Source: Malania oleifera (Eukaryota > Streptophyta > Magnoliopsida > Santalales > Ximeniaceae). From it: 64,000 nt of DNA. The first letter of the stretch is position 1. Each line of letters opens with the position of its first letter. The position numbers and the translations under genes are program-made. The stretch spans positions 70,675,597 to 70,739,596 of the forward strand of contig NC_080419.1 in the NCBI RefSeq assembly GCF_029873635.1, given 5' to 3'. Under the pieces are notes generated by a model. It did not search any database, had not been told where the DNA came from, and was given only the letters and a program-made list of their open reading frames with translations. Shown piece after piece: positions 36,601 through 49,600 of this stretch.

Positions 36601-39375
36601 TTATGATTACTAAGATGATCGAAAATTCAAATTGATTAAAATGTCTAGATAATGATCAAATCAACATTTAGAATTTTCTTAAACTTGCTGCTTCTACTTT
36701 TTGGGGAAAAATGTGCTTTTCATGTTAGGTCTTTTTGTTCGTACTAGCTCCACAGAAAAACTGACCATTGATCATATAATGCCTACCCAAAAGCCGTTGG
36801 GAATTCGGACAAAGACTTCTATATATAAAGAGATCCATATGAAGGTTGAAGGCAATCGAAATACACACACTTTGAGGAAGAACAAACTTTGTCGTCCTTT
36901 TGATCTTCATTGTGCAAAATTGTATTTATGATTCATGAGCTTACATTTGATTATCCTGTGAAAATTCCTCCTAGCTTGACTAATTAATTCAAACTGAAAC
37001 ATTGTAAAGCTAAAGGTTGCTTTTGTTTCCTTTCTTCTCTGGTAAATTGGAGTATAACTCAAAAGTGGACTGAGGTCCGAGGTGAGGTGGCATGATTTCT
37101 TGACAAGAGTGTAGAGGGTGAGTAGGCTCAAGAAACAATCGTTCTTTGAGATTGATTCTCTCATGTAAAAACATCGAAGATATAGAGAAAGCTCAAGTCA
37201 ATTAACTTGAGGAGTGGATGTAGGCCAAAAGACCAAACCACTACAAAATTGGGTGTCATTATGCTATAATGTGTTTTATTTGTTTTTGAGTTAGTTGAAA
37301 AGGTGTATGTATGCGCTTGATCTTAAAATCAAAATAATGGTTTGCAAAAAATTCATTCCAACTTTTTCTGTCAACAAGATATTTGTTTGATTTTATATTA
37401 TGTACATCAAATCCCATTACTAGAAGCAATTTTTCTTTTAAATAAAAACACCCAATCTTGGCTATCAGGATGAACATTTGGTATCAGAGTGGAGCTCTTA
37501 TGCCATTTCTTTTGAACACTAGAGTATATCTCAATGGCATTCATGGTGAGTCATGGTTTGGGTGAAGGGCAGTTCACGAATCGACCACCTTTGTTTGATG
37601 AAGCCAACTATATTTACTAGAAGGCCAGAATGAAAACGCACATACAATCTCTTGATGTTGCTATATGGATGAATATTTTGAAAGGCTCAATTGTACCAAG
37701 CAAAGTGGTTGATGGTAAGACCATTTCAAAAAAAGAAGAATGGAGTGAGGAAGATGACAAGAATATTCAATTAAATGCAAAACTATATTGTGCTTTAACT
37801 CCTGATGAGTTAAATAAAGTTTCAAGACGCGATTCAGCAAAGGAGATATGGGGCAAACTTGAAGTCATGCTTGACTAATAAATCAAGTCAAGAAATGTAA
37901 AGTCAAGATGCTGATGAGCAAATATAAAATTTGTAGAATGAGAAGGGTAATCAATAATTCAAATGTACGATCGATTCAGTAATATCATTAACACTATGAA
38001 GGGGCTCAATGAGACCTTTTCAACTAGTGAAATGGTTGAGAAAATTTTTAGGTCTATACCAAAGAAATGGGAAGCTAAGATTGTTGCCATTACTAAATCC
38101 AAAAACTTAAATGTGTTATCCATTGATGAATTGATTGGCCAGTTAATTACTAATGAAATGGCTATGAATGTTATTGATTCCTCTTCTATGTAGGTGGAAA
38201 AAAACTATTGCATCAAAGGTAGAAGATTTAGGATAAAACATCTCTAAAGAAGAAAATGATGAGGAACTCATTGCAAATGTGGCTAGATTCCTTAGGAGGA
38301 AAGGGTACAAAGGAAGACTTGGAGCTAGACCAGTAAAGAGAGAGAAAGAAAGAGTAAAGACTATGGATGCAAAAATCCAGACCATTATACAACTGATTGT
38401 TCTATCTATTTGAAGAGGAAATTGAAAGGGAAGAAGAAGAAAGCAATGATGGCCACATGAAGGGAATCGGAATTCTCAGATTCAGAGAGTGATGAGCTAA
38501 CTGAAGAAATTGCAAATCTATGTTTAATGGCAGATGTCGAAAAAGAAGAGGTATTGTTTGGTCCTCCCTTCTCTATTGATTGTACTCTTAATGATATTGA
38601 ACAATTATGCATTAGGGTTATAACATTAAAAGACAAGGTTAAAGAGTTGGAAGCCAAGAATTTGGAACTTAAAAGAGTAAATTAGGAAATATTGGAATAT
38701 TTTGAAACACATAAGGCTGATCTTGAAGAAGATAAAAGGTATGGAGAAAAGAAGTAGAAGTATGTCAGAGACAAAAAGATGAATTTGAGTTCAAGAATAC
38801 AATGCTTTCAAAAAAGATTGAAGTCTAAAAAGGGGGTTTGGGAGCTACCAGGATTTTTAAAATGGGAAAGAAACTCTGAAAAAGAAGATTGAAATTCTTG
38901 ATGGTGGAATTACAGAGCTTCAGAGTCAAGTTATCCATTTGGGTGAGTCTTGAAAATCTTTCAATAGGACAAAATTATTTGAAGGATAGTGGTAAAACAC
39001 AAGATACTCGATTAGCCAAAAAGGAAATCAACATAGGGTCATCCTCAAGAAAAACTTCCACAAATGAACAATATGAACCTACACCAAAAGTTCAACTAGG
39101 ACCCAATTACATATTAGTACTTCACATATTCAATGTTATTCTTGTGGAAGATTTAGTCCTATTGAAAGAGATTGCACAAAATAAGTTTGGATCTAAAGGA
39201 AAGAAAGAATGGGCTCCTAAAAGATGAATCCCACATTTAGATCAGGTCACGCTAAGGCCAGAAAATTTTTGTACTTATTATTTTATTTTTTTTGTGTATA
39301 TTATAAAATGGTAGTATTTGTTCTTTGATGTAGGTGTAGCTATCTATTATTGATCTTATCTACATAATATATATA

Positions 39376-39420
<45 letters not shown>

Positions 39421-42400
39421 CATATCACATAATAAAATAGACAAATCAGGAATCAAGTAAGAGGATGTCTTCACAGAAAACAAACAATTGCCAGAGGCAC
39501 TTGAGCTAGTAGAGGCTACAAAAGATGCACTAAAAGATGCAGGAGCAGATATTTGAAGACTCTCTGGTCCTCAAAGGATACAATGGTTCAGATTTTACAG
39601 AAGCAAAAAAGGTTTAATGTTGAATGTACATTCCCAAAAATGCTAATGAATTTACCTTTAAGAACTGTTTTTAGTTACATCAGGTTATTTGTTTCTCTTT
39701 TAACATAGGACATAATTCATAGAGAAAAATATGGAATGCCTAAAAATGACAAAATTCAGACCTTTAAGCCTTCCAAGCCTAGTATATAACTCAAATGACT
39801 TCGGGAGAATGGAAGAGACTTCTTGGTCCGTGGAACAGAACCATTGATGTAACCATATCAAAATAGCATAAGTCAGTTCCAAATGATATGAAGGATTTCA
39901 GTAGAAAGAGGATCAAAGGTTACAAAGAAAGAAGCAATGCTTCATGAACGAAAAGGTTAAGGCACACCCATCAAAGAAGAAAAAATGATCAATAAAGGAA
40001 GAAGGGTCGCTCTTAGGATTAACTTTTTTATGATGTCAAAAAAGGAGAGAATATATGCTAGATAAGCTCTTGTTTGGCATGCATAAATTAAGGGGGAGTT
40101 ATTAAACATTGTCTAGCATGGGTTGACATGTATTGTTGATTTACAAGCACGGGTTGACATGTATTGTTGATTTACACTCTTATTTGGGATGAATAAATTA
40201 ATGGGAAGCTATCAAATGATATCTAGCAAAGGTTAAGGGAAAGCATAATAATAAATTGTTATCATCAAAAAGGGAGAGAATGTTGGGATTGGATTTCAAT
40301 AAGTGACAAACTACAATAATCAAATATTGGAAGTGTGATCTGATCATGGAGTAAATAAGACTATTTATACAGATGTGATTGCTGATGGACAAACATATGC
40401 ATGAACATATGCATATGAGATGAGAGTACAACAAGGCAGCCACAGGAGTGAGTATTAAAGAAATCCCTAGCCAATGATTGATGTACTACAGATACACAAA
40501 CAGATGCACGTACAGATGCAGTCACATAAACGAATGTTAGGACATTCTAAGCTTATGAGATATATGTGGATTCAATCTCCTTAAGAAGCTGTTAGTCAAA
40601 ATAAGAATACAATTACTAGGATGGTCAAAAATTCAAATTGATTAAAATGTCTAGATCAGGATCAAATCAACATTTTGAATTTTCTTAAACCTGCAGCTGC
40701 TACTTTTGGGAATACTGTTTTCATGTCATGTCTTCTTGTTCATACTAGCTCAGCAGCAAAACTGACAGTTGATCATTTAATGCTTGCCTTTCATGTCATT
40801 TCTTCTTGTTTACTAATTCAGCAGCAACACTTACTATTGATCATTTAATACCCACCCAGAAGCCAGTGGGGAATCAGGCAAAAACTTCTATATAAAGAAA
40901 TCCAAGTCAAGGTTGAAAGCAATCGATATACATATATTTTGAGGAAGAACAAACTTTGCAGTCGTTTTGATCTTCATTGTGCAACATTGTATTTTCTGAT
41001 TCATGAGAGCTTACATTTGTTTATCCTGTAAAATTCCTCCTAGCTTGAGTGATTAATTCACTGAAACATTGTAAAATCTAGAAGTTGTTTTTGTTTCCTT
41101 TCTTCCTCTGTAAACTGGCGTGTAACTCCGAAGTGGACTGAGTTCCAAGTTGCAGTGGCACAATTTCTTGAAAGAGTGTCAAGAGGGTAAACAAGTAGGC
41201 TCAAGGGGCAGTTGTCCGATAAGAATGATTCTCTCATGTAAAAATGTCAAAAATATAGTTAAAGCTCAAGTCAGTTGACTTGGGGAGTGGATGTAGGTCA
41301 AGAAACCAAACCACTATAAAATTGGGTGTCACTCTTCTCTCTTTCGCTGATTATGCTGTAATGTGCTTTATTTGTTCTTGAGTTAGTGAGAATGTGTATA
41401 TATGTGCTTGATATGAAAATCAAAATCACTGTTTGCGGAATTCATTCCAGCTTTTCTGTCAACAAAGTACTTAATTTTATATTGTGTACTTAATTCATTC
41501 CAGCAAGTACATTGACGAAGCTATGAACAGGGCTTTGAGAGCCATTGTTGGGACTTTCAACAAGAGAGAAGATAAATTCAAATAAGTCTTTGAAGCCAAT
41601 TTCATCAACCTTTGCATTCATCCAGACACTTCTTGAACCGAAATTTGCAGTCCCACGGTTCATGAACCTTAATAAAAAAAAAAAATTCAAATCAGTCCTT
41701 GAAGCCAACTTCATCAACCTTTCACATGCAGCCAAACACTTCTTGAATCTAAATTTGCAGTCCTGCACTTCTAAACCAAAATTTTTTTATCCAAACCCCA
41801 GCAACAAGCAAGATGAATAGATGATGATGGTTCTGTACAAAGTCATTGCAAGGTTAGTTTCATCCATTGAAATGTAACACAATATCAAATGAGTTGTCTA
41901 CTCTTTAGAATACTCGAGGCTTCCTTCGGATTGATATTTTTTACCTAATATGATTTAGTTAGCTTTAATGAGGGCAGGCCTTGGATCAACGTAAAGTTGC
42001 TCTTTCGCTACCGATTGGTCACAGGCTTGAATCCAAGGAAATGGCCCCTGTACATAAAAGCACGGGTAAGGCTACGTAACACTGTGATGACCCTCTCCCT
42101 ACCCTTGCAAATCAAGGAGCCTTGTGACCTAGGGATGCCGTTTTTTTTATGTTTTAGTTAGTTTTAGTGTTATATTTGATCTTTCTGTTTATAATAATAT
42201 TTAGATAATAGTAATTCCTCTGAAATTTTCTTAATTAATAGTAGCATGTGGAGGAAATTTGGATCTTCAACTCCAGGCTTGCAAAAGTTTTCTACGAGAG
42301 TTTAATTTCACATATAGTGCAGCAGGCTGCAAAAGAAATTGGAGCATATTCCAACATGGAATATCCAATGTTAACGTGGAAAACTAGGTTTATTATTATT

Positions 42401-45400
42401 TTTAAAATCATTCTATTAACTGTGTTATTTGAAACTTATTGCAGCTTCACAGGAAAATAGATATAAGTGCAATAGAATGATTACATATTTGTGAAATATA
42501 GTCAAACTTTAAGGGGCTGATACAACTGGCATAATATCATTGATCCCATGTTCCTAAAATCTATTGATGATAGTTTTTATTTTTTATAGAAAAAGAAGAT
42601 ATATTCATTGAAGAGGAAAGAATATACAAAGAGGAGAAAAAGATCCTCCAATAAAAAGAAGAAACCAAAATAGACTGTAAAACCATCAAAATAAAACTGC
42701 CTTCCAATCTCTTTGAAGATCCAAGAAAGGCACCCATTTAAAACAGCCAGCTGCAAAAAGACCAAAGAGAGAAGCCAAGTACTGAATAAAGCTATTGATG
42801 ATAGTACTGAGTAATTGATTAGAAGAATGACTGGAGATTATTAAGACACTGACATGAGAATATGGGATGCTGTTGCAAACTCCGAGTAAACAAGCTCACC
42901 CAGCACACTAGATTAAACCCAAGTGCAAATGTCTCAACCTCATCCTCGTGAGGAAGAACATCTATTACTTCCAGGGCTGCTATATTGGAATTCAATAATG
43001 AGGAAGAGAGCCAAGAGGCTAGTGCAGAGGGGACTGAAGATGAGGAAGAAGATATTGGAGACTACAAGTCTTTCTTGATGAGAACTAACAGCTTTTAGAA
43101 TTTGGAAACTGCGGTTGTACTCTTGTAGCTTTATGTGTTGGTTTATTATTGTCTCTTTGTATTGAACTATGATTGATAATTTCTATTTTCTTTGTGCTCG
43201 TGTGCTTATGTGAATAATGCATGGTAATCAGTATTTTCTATGCATTATGTCCAAGTGTTAATTATTTTGGTAAAATATTAGTGCTAGTGTCCTTACAAAT
43301 CAGGAATCTATTATATAGGACATTGTGTATATACAATTTTAATAAATGTATACCTCATCTTGGTGAGGTGCCTGCCTTCCTGCCCTGCCTTCACCACACA
43401 CCTTGCGCCTAGGTTCTATGCACCCTTTGAGCATTGCGCTTCTAACTACAACTGACTCCATCATATTTAGCTAGACAGGGAGGTATCATTGTTGAATTAG
43501 GGGCAAGAGAAGTGTTTCCAAAATGCCAATTGTACAAGATTGTAATCTTTGCATCTCCTAAGTTATGTTGGCCAAGGGAACCAAAAAGAAAACAAGTTTC
43601 TGCAACTAACTAATGAGACTGGGCCCAATTTTTTAAGTATCAATCAAAAGTCAAACACTAGTTTCAAAGTTCATACAAAACAAGATTTGAAAAATTCAAC
43701 CCCCATCCCTATGTTCCACTAACATGTGCATATGTAGATCACACACAATGAAGGACGAGGAAACCCAAAATAGGGGGCTATGAACTACCAATCTTATGAA
43801 TGGAAAAACAAAATATGCAAGATTGTAGTATTTGAGCTATATTAGATGCTATTTGATTTCACTGTCAAAAAAAAAATTACAAAAACAAAAACCAAACTAA
43901 AAACTAACTAGCAACTTGTTTGATTATATTCCAAAAATTTAAACAAATAAAAATCTAATTGAACACTTCTATTTTGACTTTGGGCAAAATAATAGTTAAT
44001 TATCATCCTCATGGTTTAAAAACCTGGACCAGTGGCCAACCTGGTGAAGTCACCAGGTCAGTCAAACCAGGTGGACTGGTGGGTCGAACCAGTAATTTCA
44101 ATATTACATAATAATATATTAATTTATATGCATGCACATAGTATATTACAAAAAATAATATTAGTCACCTATTCAATTATATATTAAGCCATTAAAGCCA
44201 AAAAGAGTTGCCAACAGCCATAATAAAATTTTTATTACTTTTCTTATCTTTTAAAAAATATTACAATTTATTATTTATACTTGCCTGCATTTCTGATCAT
44301 TTAGATATATTATTCGCCTCAATACACATCACCAAAATACTTGTAGTGCAGTGGCAAGGCAACCCATACTCTCACCCTTAGGTTCTGTGTTCAACTCCCA
44401 GCACCTACAAATTTAATAACATTTTTCTTCATTTAAGCAGAAGCCAATCTGACCCATCCTTGAACCCGGTTCAAACCAGGTTGGCTGGGTCAGAGGTGGG
44501 TCGCAACATTTCTGGTTCTTGAGCCTTGACCAGACCAGCCAAGTGACTGGTTCCAGTTGAACTTGGTTGGACTGACCGGTCCAGCCCAGGTTTTAGAACC
44601 ATGGTCATACTATCCTTCAATCACCATAACATTTTCTATTATCAAGTATGGAGCATTTTAACAGTGCCTCACTGCCTCTATTAACTTCAATATGGCAAAT
44701 ATTAGATATAAATTTAAAATATGAATATATTAAAGTGTGGTAAAAAATAAAAAATAATAAAATGCAAAAGGAATGCAAATTAAAAGATATAATAAAAATT
44801 AATAATTACTTTAGCTCACTCTAAAAAATAATAATTACTTAAGCTCACTCTATAGCACTCCAAGTACTTTGTATAAATGGCAAAATAATTTTTGGATGAT
44901 TTTTTATTTTTTTCAAATTTTTAGAAAATTTTGAGATAGTTTATTCTCAATATTATTTTAAATTTGCAAAGTTATTTTATGTTATTTTATTTTCTCTAGA
45001 TTAAAAAATTGCATGCACAGTGATTTAACCCAAGAAAAAGTAAATTCTAGATTTTTAGCATGGCAATAGACAGATACAACAAGAAAAAACCAAAAATTTT
45101 GGTAAATCAACATCTGAAATTGAACTAGCAACACAGACAACCATATTACCCCAACATGTTTCTTCACCATGCAGCAACGAAAACAAAAAAACATGAAACA
45201 GAAATGATATCAAGAAGCCCTCAGATTTTATTGTAATTTGAAAAACTGAATAAAAAATATCCGACCTGAGTGTCAGAGCTTGCCTGCGCCACAGCTTCTG
45301 CAGAAGGTGATGCTGACACGAAAGTTGCATCTGCAAACAGATCAACATCTAACGAATTGCTATTCATAGCTGATGCTTCTGAGGGGGCTGGTGATGGTGA

Positions 45401-46445
45401 CGATCCTGGTGCCGGTGCATCCATGAGGTCACTAACCAAACTTTGTCCAAACAGATCCACTTGGTTAATGCTTCCAGCAATAGACTCTGTCAAACGAAGA
45501 GGAATGAAACAATGGTACTAGAAAATATGAGTGTTACATAGGAACGTAAGGAAACAATTTTTGCTAAAATGTGTTGACAACAAGGAAAGATCTGGCAAAG
45601 ACCATTTCCAAACATGTGCAAAATAACTTTATTAACGGGATGCAGAAAAGCTGAACTCAATAATGGATTGCTTCAGTATGTGCAAAATGACTCTTTCATG
45701 TGTTGCAAACAACTACCCTCCATGTTACACATTGACCCTTTTTTAACACGTTGGCTCTTTTTTAATGGGATGTAAATAGCCACTCCATAATAGAGTGCTT
45801 CAATGTGTGCAAAATGACTCCCTTTCTTGATGCAAACAACTGCACTCCATAACACATTGAATCTTTTTATGTTATGCAAACAGCTGCACTCCATAATACA
45901 CTGCTTCAACGTACTTACTGGTACTGGAAGTTCCCCGAGGATCAAAATCATCAAAATCATCCTCATAATTATTTGCAGGCACATTTGAGCTTTGGGAGGG
46001 AACTGAACTGTACTTATCAGCCTCATTTATCATCACTGATGGCTTTGAGGCAACGGAAGACAAAGAATCTTGATCCTTGCTGCAGAACAGACCTTTTAAA
46101 TTAGCATACAGTGAAAACATCAAAACAACATGACTGCAACATATGTTTGCATTTTGAGAAAGACAGATAGTAAACCATCAGTGGGACAATCATAAGCCAT
46201 CCAACACAATTTGCTGAGTCTTGCAAAGTAACAGACTATCCTGATCCAATAATACAATAGTGCAAAAAATCTCCACGCATATTATGCATAAAAAAAGGGC
46301 CATTACAACAAGTGTGCATAGAATGATAAGCCATTACACCCATGCCAGAAAGCATGGATTTCACAGCTTCTCTCATGCTTCCTCATCAATCAATATTTAA
46401 CGTATATGCCAATCAAATATGAATTTATCTCAATAACAGATAAGA

Positions 46446-46483
<38 letters not shown>

Positions 46484-46633
46484 GAACATTGATCATTTTT
46501 CTTTTGGTTCACTGGGGCCCCACCAAGCAGTGGCAGATCCACCTGGGGGGGTGTGGGTGTGGACAGCCGCCCCCTAACCTCCAATTTTTTAAAAATATTA
46601 AATTGAGGCTCTAGGCAAAGAATCTCCTTTTCT

Positions 46634-46678
<45 letters not shown>

Positions 46679-49600
46679 GATTTTTTCATTTAGATGACCA
46701 TTGAAATTGGGCATCACAATGTGAGAATTGTCCTCTTCATAAAACCTTTCTATATTCTATTCCAAATTTTGAATCCAACACCTCTCATGATCAATGTATA
46801 TGTGGTGTTCTTTTAGATTATAGCAACAAATCATCTTCCACTAAGTTTTAAAATAAAAATATAACTAAAATATCTTACAAGAAATGTCTATTTATTAGTT
46901 ACCCTTTGTTGTTACACTAAACAGTAAAAACTCAAATCCTTCTTCAAACCTCAAAAATATGATTTGATTCAATTTCTGTTTCACTTGGTTTATATTTTAA
47001 CAAAATTTGCTAAAATGCACTATAATATCACAATAAATTACAATTTGACAAATAAAGAAATGCCACCTATTAAAAATAATTTTTAATAAGACTGATTCTA
47101 AAAATGATAAGAGTTAAGTTTCGAGAATATTTTGCTTTACACTTTTAGGTAATTTATCCTTTAAAAAATATATTCTGTTTTATTTTTGTGCATTCTATAT
47201 ATATGTGCATTTTTGTGTAAATAATACATATGTTTACATATCATTGTTGGATACAGTAATTTTTTTTATCATAGGCATTATATCAACAAATTCACAAGGA
47301 CAGAGCATCTTCAAAGTATTTTTTAAAAGATATATATGCAAGTACAAAAAATAATTTTCAAAATATAGTTAAGATTATTTATTATATGTAATCAAATTTA
47401 TGTTTTAGTTAAACAAAATTTAAGAACAAAATACTTGATACAAAAATTTTGTGATTTAATCTAAAAGAATTAAGTTATCAAATTACATTAAAATGCGTGA
47501 ACAATATAAAGCATTAGATGTTATTATTTTTTTAAAACTCAAACTAGTCTCGCCCCTACTTTCACAATATCCTGGATCTGCCATTGCCATTACCATTGCC
47601 ACTGTCCCCAAGCCTGGGCTACACAACCTGTGGGAAAAGGAATGAGGGTGAGTGTGTAAGTGTTCCATCCATATCCCTCATCCCAAATCCTTTCCCAACA
47701 TTTGAACCTAGGACGATAAACATGCCTGTTCAAGTAAAAACCATTGGACTAGGGTAGGGGCTGTTTCGATCATTTCTCATTCTTTTATGATAGAAGAAGA
47801 AGATATACTCATCATAGAGGAAAGAATGTACAAAGAGAGGAGAATAAGATCCTCCGATAAAAAGAAGAAACCAAAATAGTATAAAAACAATTAAAATCAA
47901 ACTGCCTTGCAATCTCAAAAGATCAGAGAAAATAACTCCTTCAAAACTGCCAGCAGCAAAAGACCAGCAAGAAGCCAAGTACTGAATCCCATCCCAAGGC
48001 AATACTCCAAGAAAAGATACAAGCATTCCTTTCCATCCCAATTCCCCATAACTGCAAAGATGCGACAAGTCCACAAGACTAAACCATCATCCCTCTTCAC
48101 AAAACCTGTCAACAAGATATGTAATAATTATTCCACGCAAGGCACACCCAATTCTCCCTAACTTATCCAATATCCCCCAAGAGAAAGAACAATGCTTCAT
48201 GGACGTGTACTTCACAATGGCCAAACAGAAAACATCCTTGCCAAAATCCTCCTAAATTGTCAAGGGGTCATGCCCGTGCAGTGGCAAGACTACACCAAGT
48301 CCAGCCCAGCTGTATTCATCCTTATCCAAGGCAACACTCAAGTGTCTAACCCCATGGTCAAGTCTCATGACACAACTGCACTTGAGAACCAACTAAGGTC
48401 ATCACTAAAGAACCCGAACTCGAACGGTAAGGGAAATAACTCACATTCCACCAATACTAAGGGTAACTCTCATCCCCTTGGTGCAACTAGGGTCATAGAT
48501 GATACCGCCCAACCATATAGCCGGCAGCTAAGAAGGACGTACACTCAAACCTTTGGACAAAGAGTACTCGCGCGATTCCCTTCCCAAATGGATCATCTGT
48601 GGAGCTCCCAATCCCACATGGAAGCCCAAGACACCCCTTGAGGATATCAAGAACCTGCCCTTGAGCAGTCCTTAGGGTTGCTCACTTAGTACCCAGGGCA
48701 GGTAGAATGCACGCCTAGTGTTCCCTTGAAAGTCAATCTCCAAAGTATTCTCGGTCACATACGAGTAACCACGAAGGATCTAATGATCATACATCTTAGA
48801 AGGAAAACACCACAATCAACACTATCTAGACCAACAACAACGTCATAGAGACATACAAAAACCATCCCCACGACAACCGCACAATCACATCCAAGTTAAC
48901 CAACCATACCTCCAAGTCAATACCATGTGTTAGGGTCGCATTAAGACCCTAACATTTTCCCCCACTCAATCTATTAATGTCCTCGTTGAAAAACAAACAC
49001 GAACCAAGTCTCAGTGATACTCCTAACCTCCACCACGGGAGGCTTTAACCAACCACAAACCAAAACTCTTCACAGTAGTCAATCTTGTCTCTGATCCCAT
49101 GGTAGACTTGATCCCAAATCGATCCAAAGTCACTCTTAGAACGCAAGGTCTTCAACCCAAACTCAAAGCCAACACAAAATACCACTTCCTCTAACAAACA
49201 CACTCAGGTCTCTAATCAAACCCAAAACTTCTCACATCCAAGATCCTTACCCAACCGCAAGTTAACTACTAACTCACATACAAGCAATTTTGATGACCAA
49301 CACATTCCCAGAACTCAAACTCTCAATCCTTGATATAGATTTTTATTTACAACCTTTTCTCTTAAGGCCAAACTCTTACATGAGTTTTGATGAGCATTCC
49401 CCCACTAATTCACAGAGGCAAAACACTTCTCAAAAGCCAAACTTAATATGAAACCAGCCAAGACTCATTTCAATTTAACCCATAGAAAGATCAGCCCAAA
49501 ATTTCATCACATCAAGGTTCTATCATAACCCCATTCTGATATCCTATACAGTACCATCTTCCGGCAATCGATACCATCTCAAGGTTCCCTAAAAACCTTA

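Larger units (their letters stand above)
34444..45265 (-). other. EPSIN1 intron 9 (10,822 bp), TE-filled
   Basis: Contains a hAT-type element (44010-44603), a short LINE tail (42574-42790), an Au-type SINE (41971-42152) and a gag-only LTR element (36493-41490). A LINE 3' part lies at 34809-36490. Stretches 42800-44000 and 44610-45265 show nothing recognisable. Confidence 0.85.

Noticed and set aside
42248..42460. Possible small gene with a 70-codon frame after the SINE
   Set aside because: No recognised domain, no start or splice context, and it lies in a TE-rich intron. It may be decayed transposon sequence.
44345..44405. tRNA gene
   Set aside because: Box-like words are present, but no cloverleaf could be traced, and the stretch lies inside a hAT-type element.
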